Shown: positions 25,000-33,903 of the stretch, in pieces
How positions within the stretch are numbered: position 1 is the stretch's first letter
Layout: each line of letters begins with the position of its first letter
DNA from: an uncultured Gemmatimonadota bacterium
Lineage (GTDB): Bacteria > Gemmatimonadota > Gemmatimonadetes > Gemmatimonadales > Gemmatimonadaceae
Reading direction: 5' to 3'
Assembly: GCA_903910555.1 (NCBI GenBank)
Contig: CAIVZZ010000029.1
Location: forward strand, 1 to 64,000
Length of the DNA: 64,000 nucleotides
The notes under the pieces: generated by a model
Told to the model about the DNA's origin: nothing
Databases searched by the model: none
What the model saw: only the letters and a program-made list of their open reading frames with translations
Position numbers and translations under genes: made by a program

Positions 25000-26655
25000 A
25001 TGAGTTCACCCACGCCGCTCCGTCTGGCTTCGTCATCCACTGACGGTCCTTATCGCGCCGTTCGCGAAGAGGGCGATCAGCGCATCGCCGCTATCGACAT
25101 CGGATCGAACTCGATCCGCCAGATCGTCGCCGACGTCAGCACCAACGGGCAGATTCGCGTCGTCGATGAAATGAAAGCGGCGCCGCGACTCGGCACCGGG
25201 CTCGTCGAAACGAACACGCTTTCCGACGAGCCGATGCGCCTCGCGATAGAATCGCTGATTCGTATGGCGACGCTCGCGCGGCAGCTCGGCGCAAAACGAA
25301 TCGAAGCGGTCGCGACGAGCGCCGTGCGCGATGCGAGCAATGGCACAGCGTTCATCACCCGTGTGCGGCAGGAGACGGGACTGCGCGTGCGCGTGCTGGT
25401 GGGCGAAGAAGAGGCCCGGCTCGCGTTCCGCAGCGCGCTCGCGCATTTCGAACTCGGCCACGGCCGCGCCGTGGTGATGGACATCGGCGGCGGGTCGCTT
25501 GAGCTCGCACTTTCGGCCGAGGGATTGGTCGAGCGGCTGATCTCCCTCCCGTTTGGCGCGCTGCGGCTCACCGAGCAGTTTCTCGGCGCGACACCGCGCG
25601 CGAAAGACGTGAAGAAACTTCGCAAACATATTCGCGAGGGGATCCAGCGCTCGCTCCCGCTGCGCGATTGGCGCGGCGCCGATGTCATTGGCTCCGGCGG
25701 TACGTTCACGAACCTCGCGGGCATCTATCTCGCGCGTCAGGGGATGCGCGCGGCGAGATCGGTGCATGGTACGCGGATTCCGCGCGTTGAAGTCGAGCAT
25801 GTGCTGGAGATGCTGCAGGAGATGTCAGTAGCCGAGCGCCTCACGGTGCCGGGACTCAATGCCGGGCGCGCGGATATTATCGTGGCGGGGCTCGCCGTTG
25901 CCGCGGAGGTTCTTGCGCGTGTCGAGCCGCGCGATCTTGCGGCATCGGCATATGGAATCCGCGAAGGACTGCTCCTCGAAGTCGCGCGCGTGATGCCGAC
26001 GATCGCGGATCCCGGCGAGGCCCGCTCGAGATCAGTGCGCGAGTTTGCCGAACGCTGCCACTATGAAGAGCCGCACTCGCGTCAGGTGCAGCGTCTCGCG
26101 CTTCAGCTGTTCGATTCGATTGGCGAGCGTTTGGGATGCGCACCAGAGGACCGGCGCATTCTCTCGGACGCGGCGCTGCTGCACGATGTGGGTTATCACA
26201 TCAACTACGAAGGGCACAACAAGCATTCGTACCATCTGATCCTGCACGCCGATCTGCTCGGCATGTCACCAACCGAGCAGGTGATTGTCGCGCATGTGGG
26301 GCGTTATCATCGCGGCGCGGAGCCGAACAAGAAAAAGCATCTGGCGTATGCGCAACTCGAAAAGCGAACGCGCGCGCGGATCAAACGGCTGTCCGCGATT
26401 TTGCGCGTCGCCGACGGATTCGACCGCGGTCATGTGAGCGCGATCGACAAGGTGAAAGTGCGGTGGATGGAGAGGGCCCTGCGGATTACGCCGGTGCCGG
26501 TGCCGAAGGCGAAGTCATTGAGGCTTGAGCTGTGGGGAGCGTCGCGGAAATCGGCGCTGCTCGAGCGGCTGATCGGGGTTCCGGTGGAGATTGTCGGGCT
26601 CGATGGGAAGGTGGTGCAGCCATCGGAAGAGGAGCACCCGGAGATGGTTGACTAG
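25000..26655 (+). CDS. ppx: Exopolyphosphatase / pppGpp phosphatase with HD domain
   Basis: A 551-residue Ppx/GppA-family phosphatase that releases phosphate from polyphosphate ends or converts pppGpp to ppGpp. The actin-like ATPase fold shows AAIDIGSNSIRQIVADVS, AVATSAVRDASNG, VMDIGGGSLELALS and VIGSGGTFTNLAGIY. The C-terminal HD-type part has LLHDVGYHINYEGHNKHSYH and IVAHVGRYHRG. It faces ppk1 convergently, pairing polyphosphate breakdown with synthesis next to the Pho regulators. Confidence 0.92.
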   Translation: MSSPTPLRLASSSTDGPYRAVREEGDQRIAAIDIGSNSIRQIVADVSTNGQIRVVDEMKAAPRLGTGLVETNTLSDEPMRLAIESLIRMATLARQLGAKRIEAVATSAVRDASNGTAFITRVRQETGLRVRVLVGEEEARLAFRSALAHFELGHGRAVVMDIGGGSLELALSAEGLVERLISLPFGALRLTEQFLGATPRAKDVKKLRKHIREGIQRSLPLRDWRGADVIGSGGTFTNLAGIYLARQGMRAARSVHGTRIPRVEVEHVLEMLQEMSVAERLTVPGLNAGRADIIVAGLAVAAEVLARVEPRDLAASAYGIREGLLLEVARVMPTIADPGEARSRSVREFAERCHYEEPHSRQVQRLALQLFDSIGERLGCAPEDRRILSDAALLHDVGYHINYEGHNKHSYHLILHADLLGMSPTEQVIVAHVGRYHRGAEPNKKKHLAYAQLEKRTRARIKRLSAILRVADGFDRGHVSAIDKVKVRWMERALRITPVPVPKAKSLRLELWGASRKSALLERLIGVPVEIVGLDGKVVQPSEEEHPEMVD

Positions 26656-26995
26656 ATAGTAGATACGAGATTGGAGGGGCGAGGACAGTCACCAGATGGG
26701 AGAGCAGACTCGAGGGGCGAGTACGAGGGGTGAGCGGATAGATTTAGGGGTCTAGGGGTGAGCACGAGATGGGAGTGGCGAGGACTACTCGCGGCTTCGA
26801 CGCGTTCGTTATTGGGTTGGTTTTACAGCTGACCAAATGACGGAGTTATGAGAAGAGGGCGCGTCCCTCGCCCCTGAGAACTCGTGCTCACCTCTCCCCC
26901 CCAAATTCTGTCCCGCTCACCCCTGGCCCTCGCCCCTCGAGTCTGATCTCCCATCTCGTGTCTCCTCTCACCCCTCCCACCTCACAACTCAACCT
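26656..26995. other. Gene-free convergent gap between ppx and ppk1
   Basis: This 340-base stretch has no credible coding frame. Its left half is purine-rich (repeated GAGGGGCGAG and GGGGTGAGC words) and its right half pyrimidine-rich. The two halves form the long inverted repeat at 26694-26956. It probably acts as a transcription barrier between convergent genes or as a mobile-repeat remnant. Confidence 0.8.
26694..26956. repeat. Long imperfect inverted repeat, G-rich/C-rich arms
   Basis: Arms of about 90 nt face each other around a loop of about 75 nt. The outer core 26694-26721 (begins AGATGGGAGAGCAGACTCGA) matches the complement of 26929-26956 at 27 of 28 positions. AGGGGTGAGCGG at 26726-26737 matches 26913-26924 exactly. 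AGGGGTGAGCACGAG at 26754-26768 matches 26881-26895 at 14 of 15. The sequence is unrelated to the copies at 8856 and 59059. Confidence 0.85.
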
Positions 26996-29140
26996 CTATC
27001 CGAACGCCTCCGCCGGTGCGTGCCCCACACTCGCCGCCTTCGGCGCCGAGTCGCGGTTCTGTCCCCACGACTCCCGCAGCAAAATCTTGTGCGACGCGAA
27101 TTCTTTCGTGTCATTCCGAATGCGCTGCGCATAGCTCCCCTCGGGCGAGAGCTCCCACGCCTGACGGTTGTCTGCGAGACAGGTCTCCAGCAGCGCCATG
27201 AGCCGCGTGTGCAGCTGCGGATCTTCCACCGGCACCGCGCACTCCACGCGACGGTCGAAGTTGCGCGGCATCCAGTCGGCGGAGCCAATGTAGTACTCGG
27301 GCTTTGAATCGTTCGCGAAATACCAGATGCGCGAATGCTCGAGGAAGCGGCCGATGATACTGATCACCCGGATGCGATCCGAGAGCCCCTCAACTTGCGG
27401 CCGCAGGCAGCAGATCCCGCGGACGATGAGGTCGATTTCGACGCCCGCCTGCGACGCGACGTAGAGCGCCTCGATCATCTCGGCATCCACGAGCGCGTTC
27501 ATCTTCACGATGATCCGTGCCGGCCGTCCCGCCGTCGCATGCTCGGCTTCACGCTCGACGAGCTGCAGGAAGCGCTGCCGCATGCCGTGCGGCGCGACGA
27601 TCAGCTTGCGGTACACGCGCTGACGTGAGAACCCGGTCAGCATGTTGAAGAGATCGCTGACGTCTGCGCCGATCGCCTGATTGCAGGTGAACAAACCGAC
27701 GTCCGTATAGACGCGCGCCGTTCTCGCGTTGTAGTTGCCGGTGCTGAGATGCACATAGCGCCGGATGCCGTCCGGCTCGCGCCGAACGACGAGCGCGACT
27801 TTCGCGTGCGTCTTCAGTCCTTGAATTCCGTAGGCCACGTGCACGCCGAACGATTCCAGCGTGCGCGCGAAGTTGATGTTGTTCGTCTCTTCAAACCGCG
27901 CCTGGAGCTCTACGAGCACCGCCACCTGAATGCCGCGCTGCGCGGCTTCGGTGAGAGCGCGCACGACGGCGCCGCCCCCCGTGCGGTACAGCGTCATCTT
28001 GATGGCGAGCGTCTGTTCATCGCGCGCGGCCGCCTCGATGAACTGCTCAACTGACGAACTGAACGAGTCGAACGGATGGTGGACCAGCACATCACGCTCG
28101 CGAATCGCGTCGAAAATCGAGCGCTCTCCGTCGCGCAACTCGGCCGGGATCGCGGGTACGAGCGGCGGATCTTTCAAGTCCGGCAAATCGAGCGATGTGA
28201 GCGCCATGAGATCGCCGAGATCGAGCAGCGGACTCGGCGTATGCACTTCGCGATCGGTCAGCGGCGTGATCTCAGGATCTTCGGTGTCGCGAAGTTCGTC
28301 GAGCAGCAGCGCACGCAGCCCTGGCGGCATGTCGGCCTGCATTTCAAGACGCACGACTTCGCCAAAGCGGCGCTGGAAGACCTGCTCTTCGATCATCGCG
28401 AGCAGATCTTCCGGCTCTTCGCTGTTCGCTATTTCCAAATCTGAATAGCGCGTGATGCGAAATGTGTGCGAGCCAAGGATCTGCATTCCCGGAAAGAGCG
28501 TGCCGAGATGCGCACCGATCACCTGTTCGAGCGGCACGAAGTGATTCGGCCGTCCTTCGACGGGCACCCAGCGCGCGAGCGACTTCGGAACTTTCACGCG
28601 CGCAAAATGCTCGTGCGCGTGCTCGGGCTCACGCAGCTGCACCGCGAGCGAGAGCGAAAGATTCGAGATGTATGGGAACGGGTGCCCCGGATCGACGGCG
28701 AGCGGCGTGAGCACCGGAAACACGTGCGTCTCAAAAAACGCGTCCATCGATTCGCGCTCGGCCGCGGTCAGTTCCGCCATCGTCAGCAGCCGAACGCCGT
28801 TTGCCGCGAGTGCGGGGAGCAGCAGATCGTGCAGGCAGTGCCGCGCCTGCTCGAGCAGATCGGTGACCCGCCGTTCGATGGCGTCCAACTGTTCGCGCGC
28901 CGTAAGCCCATCTGGCGGCGTTTGCTGTACGCGCGCCGCGACCTGCCTGCGCAGCCCGGCCACGCGCACCATATAGAACTCGTCCAGATTCGTGCTGAAG
29001 ATCGCGAGAAACTTCAGCCGCTCGAGGAGTGGATTACGCTCATCGAACGCCTCCGCAAGCACGCGCGCGTCGAACTCGAGCCACGAGAGTTCGCGGTTCA
29101 GGAAGAGCGCGGAAGATGCCGGCGATTGCGAGGGAGTCAT
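26996..29140 (-). CDS. ppk1: Polyphosphate kinase 1
   Basis: A 714-residue PPK1 that reversibly polymerises ATP gamma-phosphate into polyphosphate. The N-terminal domain begins LFLNRELSWLEFDARVLAEA. The C-terminal phospholipase-D-like domains show VALVVRREPDGIRRYVHLST followed by GNYN, where the His of HLSTGNYN is the phospho-acceptor. A second conserved stretch is IRVISIIGRFLEHSRIWYF followed by FANDSKPEYYIGSADW. The ATG at 29140 is preferred because the conserved domain starts ten residues later. It is 16 bases after the phoU stop, so it is probably part of the pst-phoU operon. Confidence 0.97.
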   Translation of the reverse strand: MTPSQSPASSALFLNRELSWLEFDARVLAEAFDERNPLLERLKFLAIFSTNLDEFYMVRVAGLRRQVAARVQQTPPDGLTAREQLDAIERRVTDLLEQARHCLHDLLLPALAANGVRLLTMAELTAAERESMDAFFETHVFPVLTPLAVDPGHPFPYISNLSLSLAVQLREPEHAHEHFARVKVPKSLARWVPVEGRPNHFVPLEQVIGAHLGTLFPGMQILGSHTFRITRYSDLEIANSEEPEDLLAMIEEQVFQRRFGEVVRLEMQADMPPGLRALLLDELRDTEDPEITPLTDREVHTPSPLLDLGDLMALTSLDLPDLKDPPLVPAIPAELRDGERSIFDAIRERDVLVHHPFDSFSSSVEQFIEAAARDEQTLAIKMTLYRTGGGAVVRALTEAAQRGIQVAVLVELQARFEETNNINFARTLESFGVHVAYGIQGLKTHAKVALVVRREPDGIRRYVHLSTGNYNARTARVYTDVGLFTCNQAIGADVSDLFNMLTGFSRQRVYRKLIVAPHGMRQRFLQLVEREAEHATAGRPARIIVKMNALVDAEMIEALYVASQAGVEIDLIVRGICCLRPQVEGLSDRIRVISIIGRFLEHSRIWYFANDSKPEYYIGSADWMPRNFDRRVECAVPVEDPQLHTRLMALLETCLADNRQAWELSPEGSYAQRIRNDTKEFASHKILLRESWGQNRDSAPKAASVGHAPAEAFG

Positions 29141-29156
29141 GGGTGAGGAGTGACGA

Positions 29157-29885
29157 TCAGACGTGCAACTGGGGCACATGTGGAGCGGCCGCCGCCGCCC
29201 GGTCCTCGAGATGGTGCTTGATCGTAATACCCTCAGCGAGGTAAACGGCGTCCTCGGCCACATTGGTGGCCAAATCGGCCACCCGCTCAAGGTTGCGGCT
29301 CACCAGCAGGAGCTCGAGCGCCGCGGAGATCGTCGACGGATCCTCCATCATATGAGTGAGGAGAATGCGAAAGACCGACTCGTGAAGCTCGTCTACTTCG
29401 TCGTCGCGCTTGCACACCTCGCGGCCGAGCACGCCGTCGAGCCTGACCACGGCGTCGAGCGCGTCGCTCAGCATTTTTCGCGACCGGTGCGCCATCTCGG
29501 CAATCTCCGGCGGCGGCGTCACGCCCGCGCGCAGATCGATCATGCGCAGCGCGCTCTGCGCGATGTTCACCGCGTGATCGCCGACGCGTTCGAGATCGCC
29601 TGAAATGCGAATCGAGCTGACGATGAAGCGCAGGTCACGCGCCATCGGCTGCTGCAGCGCGAGCAGCGATATGGCGAGTTGCTCGATTTCGACTTCGAGC
29701 AGATCAACCTCGTTGTCCGCCGGCAGGACAGACTCGGCCTTCAGCGCATCACGGCGCAGGAACGCCTGCACAGCGGTCGCAAGCAATTCCTCGGCGAGCT
29801 GCGACATGTCGAGCAGCCGCTGCTTGAGAAGGTCGAGCTTCTCATGAAAAGTTTTATGGCCCGTGGGCGTGTCTGTTGCAGTCAT
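29157..29885 (-). CDS. phoU: Phosphate transport system regulator PhoU
   Basis: A 242-residue PhoU with two three-helix repeats. The first has MARDLRFIVSSIRISGDLER and VGDHAVNIA (about residues 75-105), the second SRNLERVADLATNVAEDAVY (about 190-210), both carrying the metal-binding E/D-rich pattern. It links PstB and PhoR and damps signalling when phosphate is sufficient. The ATG at 29885 is chosen because GGAG lies 6 bases upstream; earlier in-frame ATGs overlap pstB. Confidence 0.93.
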   Translation of the reverse strand: MTATDTPTGHKTFHEKLDLLKQRLLDMSQLAEELLATAVQAFLRRDALKAESVLPADNEVDLLEVEIEQLAISLLALQQPMARDLRFIVSSIRISGDLERVGDHAVNIAQSALRMIDLRAGVTPPPEIAEMAHRSRKMLSDALDAVVRLDGVLGREVCKRDDEVDELHESVFRILLTHMMEDPSTISAALELLLVSRNLERVADLATNVAEDAVYLAEGITIKHHLEDRAAAAAPHVPQLHV

Positions 29886-29931
29886 TCTCAACTCCATGGC
29901 GCGTGGCCTGCGGTTTCGTGTGCGGTGCGCA

Positions 29932-30840
29932 TCAGCCGAACCGGCCGGTGACATAATCTTCCGTTTCCTTGCGGCTCGGCGCCTGGAAAATCTGCTCGGT
30001 CTTGTCGAATTCCACGAGTTTTCCCATGAGGAAAAAGCCCGTGTAATCCGACACGCGCGCCGCCTGCTGCATGTTGTGCGTCACGATCACGATCGTGCAG
30101 CTGTCGGCGAGCGTCAACAGAAGCTCCTCGATCTTCGACGTCGAGATCGGATCGAGCGCAGAGCACGGTTCGTCGAGCAGCAAGACTTCTGGATCGACGG
30201 CGAGCGCTCTCGCAATGCACAAGCGCTGTTGCTGTCCACCGGAGAGTCCGTACGCCGACTCGTGCAGTTTGTGCTTGACCTCGTCCCACAGGGCGGAGCG
30301 CACCAGGCTCCGCTCCACACGCTCGGCAACTTCGGCGCGTGACAATCCGCCGTTCACGCGCAGCCCGTACGCGACGTTGTCGAATATCGACTTGGGAAAC
30401 GGGTTCGAACGCTGAAAGACCATTCCCACACGGCGCCGCACTGATGTCACGTCGAGGCCGAACACATCTTCGCCGTCGAGCTGCACGTCGCCCTCGACGC
30501 GGGTGCCTTTGACCGTATCGCACATCCGGTTCAGCGTGCGCAGAAAGGTCGACTTACCGCAGCCCGACGGTCCGATGAACGCGGTCACATGATTCGTCGG
30601 AATCCGGATCGAGATGTTGTACAGCGCCTGCGCTTTGCCGTAGAAGAAATTGAGATCGGTCGCGCGCATCTTCTCGCCGACTCCCGCGGCGAACAGCGCG
30701 GCGGGCGCCGGTGCGACATTCGGCGCGGGCGTCGCGTCCGCGATCTGCGTTGCGCGCGCAGCGGGATCGTTCATCGGCGGCGAGGCGCGGGGCACGCGGG
30801 TCTCCGGCGTGCGTTCATGCGCTTCCATGGGAATCGACAT
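29932..30840 (-). CDS. pstB: Phosphate ABC transporter ATPase PstB
   Basis: A 302-residue ATPase powering the Pst importer. Walker A is [17 protein letters not shown], the signature [15 protein letters not shown], and Walker [14 protein letters not shown]. It has an Ala/Pro-rich N-terminal extension of about 50 residues before the conserved [15 protein letters not shown] later ATG (Met23) would shorten it, but GGAGG upstream of 30840 supports the long form. It starts 3 bases after pstA. Confidence 0.96.
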   Translation of the reverse strand: MSIPMEAHERTPETRVPRASPPMNDPAARATQIADATPAPNVAPAPAALFAAGVGEKMRATDLNFFYGKAQALYNISIRIPTNHVTAFIGPSGCGKSTFLRTLNRMCDTVKGTRVEGDVQLDGEDVFGLDVTSVRRRVGMVFQRSNPFPKSIFDNVAYGLRVNGGLSRAEVAERVERSLVRSALWDEVKHKLHESAYGLSGGQQQRLCIARALAVDPEVLLLDEPCSALDPISTSKIEELLLTLADSCTIVIVTHNMQQAARVSDYTGFFLMGKLVEFDKTEQIFQAPSRKETEDYVTGRFG

Positions 30841-30843
30841 CGG

Positions 30844-31701
30844 TCAGCGGCCTCCACTATATCGCGAACGCGACAAGATCATTCGCGCTGAGACATTGAT
30901 TGTCAGAATGAGCATGAGCAGCACGAATCCTGCGGCCCACGCCTGGCGGTGCCAGTCGTCGTACGGCGAAAGGGCGTACGTGTAAATCATCACCGGGAGC
31001 GTCGACGTCGGCTGATTGATCCCGGGACTCCAAAAACGATTGTTGAGGCTCGTAAACAGGAGCGGCGCCGTCTCGCCGGCGACACGGGCGAGGTTGAGCA
31101 TGATGCCGGTGATGATTCCATCCTTCGCGGCGGGAATCACAACGGTCGCGAGCGCGCGCCACTTTGGTGTGCCAAGTGCGAGCGCGCCTTCGCGCAGGCC
31201 GTTCGGCACCGCTCTCAGGAACTCTTCCGTGCTGCGAACGGAGATTGGAATCATCATCAGGCCGAGCGCCATACCGCCGGCGAACGCCGAGAAGTGTTTC
31301 GCTTTCAGGACGACGAGCGTGAACGCGAAGATGCCGATCACGATCGACGGCACGCCATTCAGCAGGTCCGTCAGATAGCGCACCGCGAAGGCGAACGACT
31401 TGTTTCCATATTCCGCGAGGTAGACGCCGCCGAGGAATCCGATCGGCACACCGATCGCGGTCGCCATGCCAAGAATCTTCGCGCTGCCAACAATCGCGTT
31501 CGCCATGCCGCCGCCGGTTTCGCCGGTCGGCTTGGGAAGCTGGGTAAAGAACGCGAAATCGAGATTTCGCGCGCCGTTGATAAACAGATACCCGAGGATG
31601 AACAGCAGCGCGCCCGCGATGATGATCGTGAAGAGGCCCGTGAGGCCGAGCATCACGTTGTTCACCATGTGGCGCGAACGGAGGCGGGTCGCTTCCGTCA
31701 T
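30844..31701 (-). CDS. pstA: Phosphate ABC transporter permease PstA
   Basis: A 285-residue inner-membrane permease with about six transmembrane helices. GVPIGFLGGVYLAEYG and the EAA-type coupling loop LREGALALGTPKWRALATVV are typical of PstA. ETAPLLFTSLNN near the C-terminus is also characteristic. Its start overlaps the pstC stop by 4 bases. Confidence 0.96.
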   Translation of the reverse strand: MTEATRLRSRHMVNNVMLGLTGLFTIIIAGALLFILGYLFINGARNLDFAFFTQLPKPTGETGGGMANAIVGSAKILGMATAIGVPIGFLGGVYLAEYGNKSFAFAVRYLTDLLNGVPSIVIGIFAFTLVVLKAKHFSAFAGGMALGLMMIPISVRSTEEFLRAVPNGLREGALALGTPKWRALATVVIPAAKDGIITGIMLNLARVAGETAPLLFTSLNNRFWSPGINQPTSTLPVMIYTYALSPYDDWHRQAWAAGFVLLMLILTINVSARMILSRSRYSGGR

Positions 31702-32702
31702 GTGCTGCTCACCGAGAACTTCGCGGTGCTGCTCACGAGAAGCCGCGCGAGGCCATTGATGATGATCGTCAGCGCAAACAGCACGAGTCCGAGTTCGATC
31801 AACGAGTGCACGTACAAGTCGTACGTTGCCTCCGTGAACTCATTTGCGATTACGGCTGCGATCGAATACCCCGGCGCAAAGAGCGACGCTTTGATCTGCG
31901 GCGTGTTGCCAATGACCATCGTGACGGCCATCGTCTCGCCGAGCGAGCGGGCGAGCGCGAGGAAGACCGAGCCGTAGATGCCGCGCTGCGCGAACGGCAC
32001 CACGACCTTCCACGTTGATTCCCATTTGGTTGCGCCGAGCGCGAGCGCACCCTCGCGCTGATCGTTCGGCACCGCGAGGAGTACTTGTCTCGAAACAGAA
32101 ACGATGAACGGCAGAATCATCACCGCGAGCACGATCCCCGCAACCAGCATGCTCGGGCCGTAAAACGGACCACTGAACAGCGGCGTCCACCCGAGCGTTC
32201 CCTTGAGGACCGGATGGAGATACTGCTTGATCAGCGGCATGAGCACGAAGACGCCGAGCAGTCCGTAGATCACGCTGGGCACCGCGGCGAGCAGCTCGAT
32301 GCAAAAGGTCAGTGCATTCGAGAGCTTCGGCGGCGCGAGCTCGGAGAGGAAGATTGCCGCGCCGACACCAAGCGGCACCGCGATCAGCAGCGCGACGAAC
32401 GACGTCACGACCGTGCCGAACACAAAAGCGAGCGCGCCGAATTGCCCCGCATTTGGATCCCACACCTGCGTCGTGAGGAAATGCCAGCCGAACTTTTCGC
32501 GCGCCAGGTGCGAGTTGATCCAGAGCTCATAGACGAGGAGCACCGTCACGAGCAAAATCAGCGCGGCGGAGATGGTCACGAGCGCGCGCGCGATTTCGTC
32601 GCCGCTGAAGAACCTCAGCGCGAAAGCGCGCGCCCCCGGATTTCTCTTGGTGCCGGGAACGCGCGCCTCGCCTTGCACTTTCAATGTTTCCGAACTGTGC
32701 AT
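31698..32702 (-). CDS. pstC: Phosphate ABC transporter permease PstC
   Basis: A 334-residue permease with about six membrane helices, partner of PstA. VPLGVGAAIFLSELAPPKL, LAAVPSVIYGLLGVFVL and the coupling loop QREGALALGATKWESTWKVV are PstC hallmarks, followed by SLGETMAVTMVIGN. It begins 16 bases after the pstS stop. Confidence 0.96.
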   Translation of the reverse strand: MHSSETLKVQGEARVPGTKRNPGARAFALRFFSGDEIARALVTISAALILLVTVLLVYELWINSHLAREKFGWHFLTTQVWDPNAGQFGALAFVFGTVVTSFVALLIAVPLGVGAAIFLSELAPPKLSNALTFCIELLAAVPSVIYGLLGVFVLMPLIKQYLHPVLKGTLGWTPLFSGPFYGPSMLVAGIVLAVMILPFIVSVSRQVLLAVPNDQREGALALGATKWESTWKVVVPFAQRGIYGSVFLALARSLGETMAVTMVIGNTPQIKASLFAPGYSIAAVIANEFTEATYDLYVHSLIELGLVLFALTIIINGLARLLVSSTAKFSVSST

Positions 32703-32718
32703 TCGGTGCTTGCTGCTC

Positions 32719-33756
32719 CTATTGAATCTTCGAGATCGCCTTCAGTTCTTTCGCGACCACTTCTTTCGGCAGCTTGGCGTAGGACAGCGCCTCGGTCATG
32801 TTCTGGCCGTCGCCGAGCGCCCACTTGAGGAAATCGACGATCGCCTTCTTCTTGCCTGCGTCGGCGATCTTGCTCGGCACGAGCAGCCAGGTGAAGCTCG
32901 AAATCGGATATGCCGTCTTGCCGGCCGCGTTCGTGATCGAGACGCGGAAGTCTTCGGGCATTTTCGCCGCAGCTGCCGCCGCCGCCGCGCTGACGCCGGC
33001 GAGCGTGGCCGACACGAACTCACCCGAAGCGTTCTGCACCGAGCCGTAGGAGATGTTCGTCTGCACCGCGTAGATCAGCTCGACGTAGCCGATCGAACCT
33101 TCTGTCTGCTTGACCAATCCGGCGACTCCGGCGTTCTGCGCGCCGCCCAGCCCAACCGGCCAGTTCGGTGAGGTGTTCGCGCCGACTTTTCCCTTCCACG
33201 TGTCGCTGACTTTCGAGAGGTAGTCCGTCCAGATGTACGTCGTGCCGCTGCCGTCGGAGCGGTGCACGACGACGATGTCAGACGCCGGAAGCTTCACGCC
33301 CTTGTTCGGGCCCGCGATGGCCGGATCGTTCCACTTGGTGATCGTGCCGAGATAAATGCCTGCGAGGGCGGCCGGCGTGAACTTCAGCGCGGTCGCAACG
33401 CCCGGCACGTTGTAAATCGGAACCACCGCGCCCATCACCGTCGGGAAGTGCAGCACATCATTGCCGCGCTTGGTTTTGAAATCACCGAGCTGCGTGTCGT
33501 TCATCGGTCCGTCTGTCGCGCCAAAGTCCACCGTGCCCTCGGTCACCTGGCGAATGCCGCCGCCCGAACCGATCGCCTGGTAGTTGATCTGCACTTCAGG
33601 ATGCGCGGTGTGGTACGTGTCGAACCACTTCGTATACATCGGGCCCGGGAACGTCGCGCCGGCACCGGTCACTTGCGTTTGCGCCAACAACATGGCGGGC
33701 GCCAGCATCACCGCGGCGGCCATCAATCTGAGGGAGATCACTGTTTTCATTCGCAT
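32719..33756 (-). CDS. pstS: Periplasmic phosphate-binding protein PstS
   Basis: A 345-residue binding protein with a signal peptide cleaved near MLLAQTQ. VTGAGATFPGPMYTKWF and INYQAIGSGGGIRQ form the first phosphate contacts, VDFGATDGPM the second, and VVHRSDGSGTTYIWTDYLS the third. It delivers phosphate to PstCA. The ATG at 33756 has GGAG ten bases upstream. Candidate Pho boxes lie 44-76 bases upstream of the start, so it heads the pstSCAB-phoU(-ppk1) operon. Confidence 0.96.
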   Translation of the reverse strand: MRMKTVISLRLMAAAVMLAPAMLLAQTQVTGAGATFPGPMYTKWFDTYHTAHPEVQINYQAIGSGGGIRQVTEGTVDFGATDGPMNDTQLGDFKTKRGNDVLHFPTVMGAVVPIYNVPGVATALKFTPAALAGIYLGTITKWNDPAIAGPNKGVKLPASDIVVVHRSDGSGTTYIWTDYLSKVSDTWKGKVGANTSPNWPVGLGGAQNAGVAGLVKQTEGSIGYVELIYAVQTNISYGSVQNASGEFVSATLAGVSAAAAAAAAKMPEDFRVSITNAAGKTAYPISSFTWLLVPSKIADAGKKKAIVDFLKWALGDGQNMTEALSYAKLPKEVVAKELKAISKIQ

Positions 33757-33799
33757 TTTTAGGGTGCTCCGAAAGCTGAAGTAGGGGGTGCGGGAGCGG

Positions 33800-33832
33800 A
33801 GTGATAACTGTGTAACGGCTATGTCACGACGA
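33800..33832 (-). promoter_or_regulatory. Candidate Pho box upstream of pstS
   Basis: On the plus strand GAGTGAT-AACT-GTGTAAC-GGCT-ATGTCAC gives three 7-base units separated by 4-base spacers, an 11-base period. PhoB-family regulators bind 7-bp direct repeats with 4-bp spacers. The site is 44 bases upstream of the pstS start, between it and the porin gene's terminator. Confidence 0.55.
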
Positions 33833-33847
33833 GACTTACGGAAACGA

Positions 33848-33895
33848 CACAGCGCGCCGACGGATCGCCCAAAGAGGCTCCGTCGGCGCGCTGTG
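33848..33895 (-). terminator. Terminator hairpin after the porin gene
   Basis: CACAGCGCGCCGACGGA (33848-33864) is perfectly complementary to TCCGTCGGCGCGCTGTG (33879-33895) with a 14-base loop. It starts 9 bases past the stop codon of the minus-strand porin gene and should separate it from pstS. The T-run is short. Confidence 0.7.
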
Positions 33896-33903
33896 ATAAC
33901 GAC

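Noticed and set aside
26656-26995. CRISPR-like array in the ppx-ppk1 gap
   Set aside because: The repeated words are short, unevenly spaced and arranged as inverted halves, with no regular repeat-spacer pattern.
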